Below, piece after piece: positions 22,306-22,532 of a stretch of 22,532 nt of DNA; positions within the stretch are counted from its first letter, which is position 1; the number at the start of each line of letters is the position of its first letter. The DNA comes from a virus. The stretch lies in the IMG/VR virus record IMGVR_UViG_3300026519_000068, positions 1-22,532 of that record, one strand, 5' to 3'. The notes beneath the pieces were generated by a model. That model was not told the origin of the DNA, ran no database searches, and worked only from the letters and a program-made list of their open reading frames with translations. A program made the translations under genes and the position numbers.

Positions 22306-22532
22306 TCATCGTACCCGTACCCGACCGCCGAAACGACCATATACGATATTGTTCTGTTGTTCTTGGAGGTTTTCGTAATTCACCGGCTTCCTCGCAGCAG
22401 GAGGGGTAGCGATGCTGATAGCTGCACATAGTGCATCTTTCAAATCGTCGTGTCTGGGCTTCGCGGAGATGAGTTCTTCTTCGAGCGTCGGCGTGAGGCC
22501 GCCTCGGCTATGGAATACACTTTTGCTGTGGT
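22306..22532 (-). CDS. terL: Terminase large subunit, C-terminal end (partial)
   Basis: The frame enters from the right edge (first whole codon ends at 22530) and ends at TGA 22306-22308. The visible 74 residues contain RHDDLKDALCAAIS, the conserved end of the RNase H-like nuclease domain of large terminases, where the paired Asp residues bind metal. A Gln/Asn-rich tail and Arg-rich end (YGRFGGRVRVR) follow. The gene begins outside the window. It powers packaging of DNA into the head by docking to the portal encoded two genes downstream. Confidence 0.82.
   Translation of the reverse strand, partial: HSKSVFHSRGGLTPTLEEELISAKPRHDDLKDALCAAISIATPPAARKPVNYENLQEQQNNIVYGRFGGRVRVR

Noticed and set aside
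22217-22429. 70-codon - strand ORF at the terminase end
   Set aside because: It shares the strand with the terminase and XhlA-like genes in another frame. The terminase frame carries the conserved RHDDLKDAL segment, so this one is a shadow.
1-22532. CRISPR array, insertion sequence or attachment site
   Set aside because: I saw no regularly spaced repeats, transposase, terminal repeats, integrase or tRNA-like core. The repeats found are short and local.

Overview
The window is a densely packed stretch of a tailed-phage genome. The virion genes look like those of a podovirus with a T7-type tail: portal, scaffold, capsid, gp11-like adaptor, gp12-like nozzle and internal virion (ejection) proteins. 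An M15-type endolysin fits a Gram-negative host, but the host cannot be named from this sequence. No integrase, repressor, RNA polymerase, tail fibre or small terminase is visible here; any of these could lie outside the window. Assignments come from reading motifs and gene order, without database searches.

Left part, + strand (1-4384): the tail of an unknown gene, a single-strand-DNA-binding-like protein, a C5-cytosine methyltransferase-like protein, a FEN-type 5' nuclease, a holin-like membrane protein, an endonuclease VII homologue, a very acidic small protein, a previously hidden basic small ORF overlapping it, a second small membrane protein and an M15 peptidase. Five tiny proteins (49-69 aa), each with two Cys pairs (zinc-ribbon pattern), are threaded between these genes. 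Most were too short to be found by an ordinary ORF cutoff.

Middle (4385-4908): a gene-free convergence zone. It holds inverted repeats, a consensus-like sigma70 promoter followed within about 65 bases by a strong terminator (an apparent small RNA unit), a reverse-strand terminator closing the late operon, and a long inverted repeat with two mutually exclusive pairings.

Right part, - strand (4909-22532, read right to left): terminase large subunit (partial), an XhlA-like coiled-coil/membrane protein, portal, a small helical protein, scaffold, major capsid protein, a beta-rich decoration-like protein, an RNA-structure-rich spacer, two lysine/arginine-rich microproteins, a head-fibre-like protein, gp11-like adaptor, an acidic virion-associated protein, a gp12-like nozzle encoded as two coupled genes, a GNAT acetyltransferase, a gp14-like internal protein, a 1594-aa giant ejection-type protein, a 650-aa virion protein and a protein ending in a ParB-like motif.

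Genes are coupled throughout by TAATG, TGATG or ATGA stop/start overlaps, and several true starts were chosen on that basis. The most unusual elements are the zinc-ribbon microprotein set, the basic microproteins beside the capsid gene, the split nozzle, and the structured RNA at 17699-17764.
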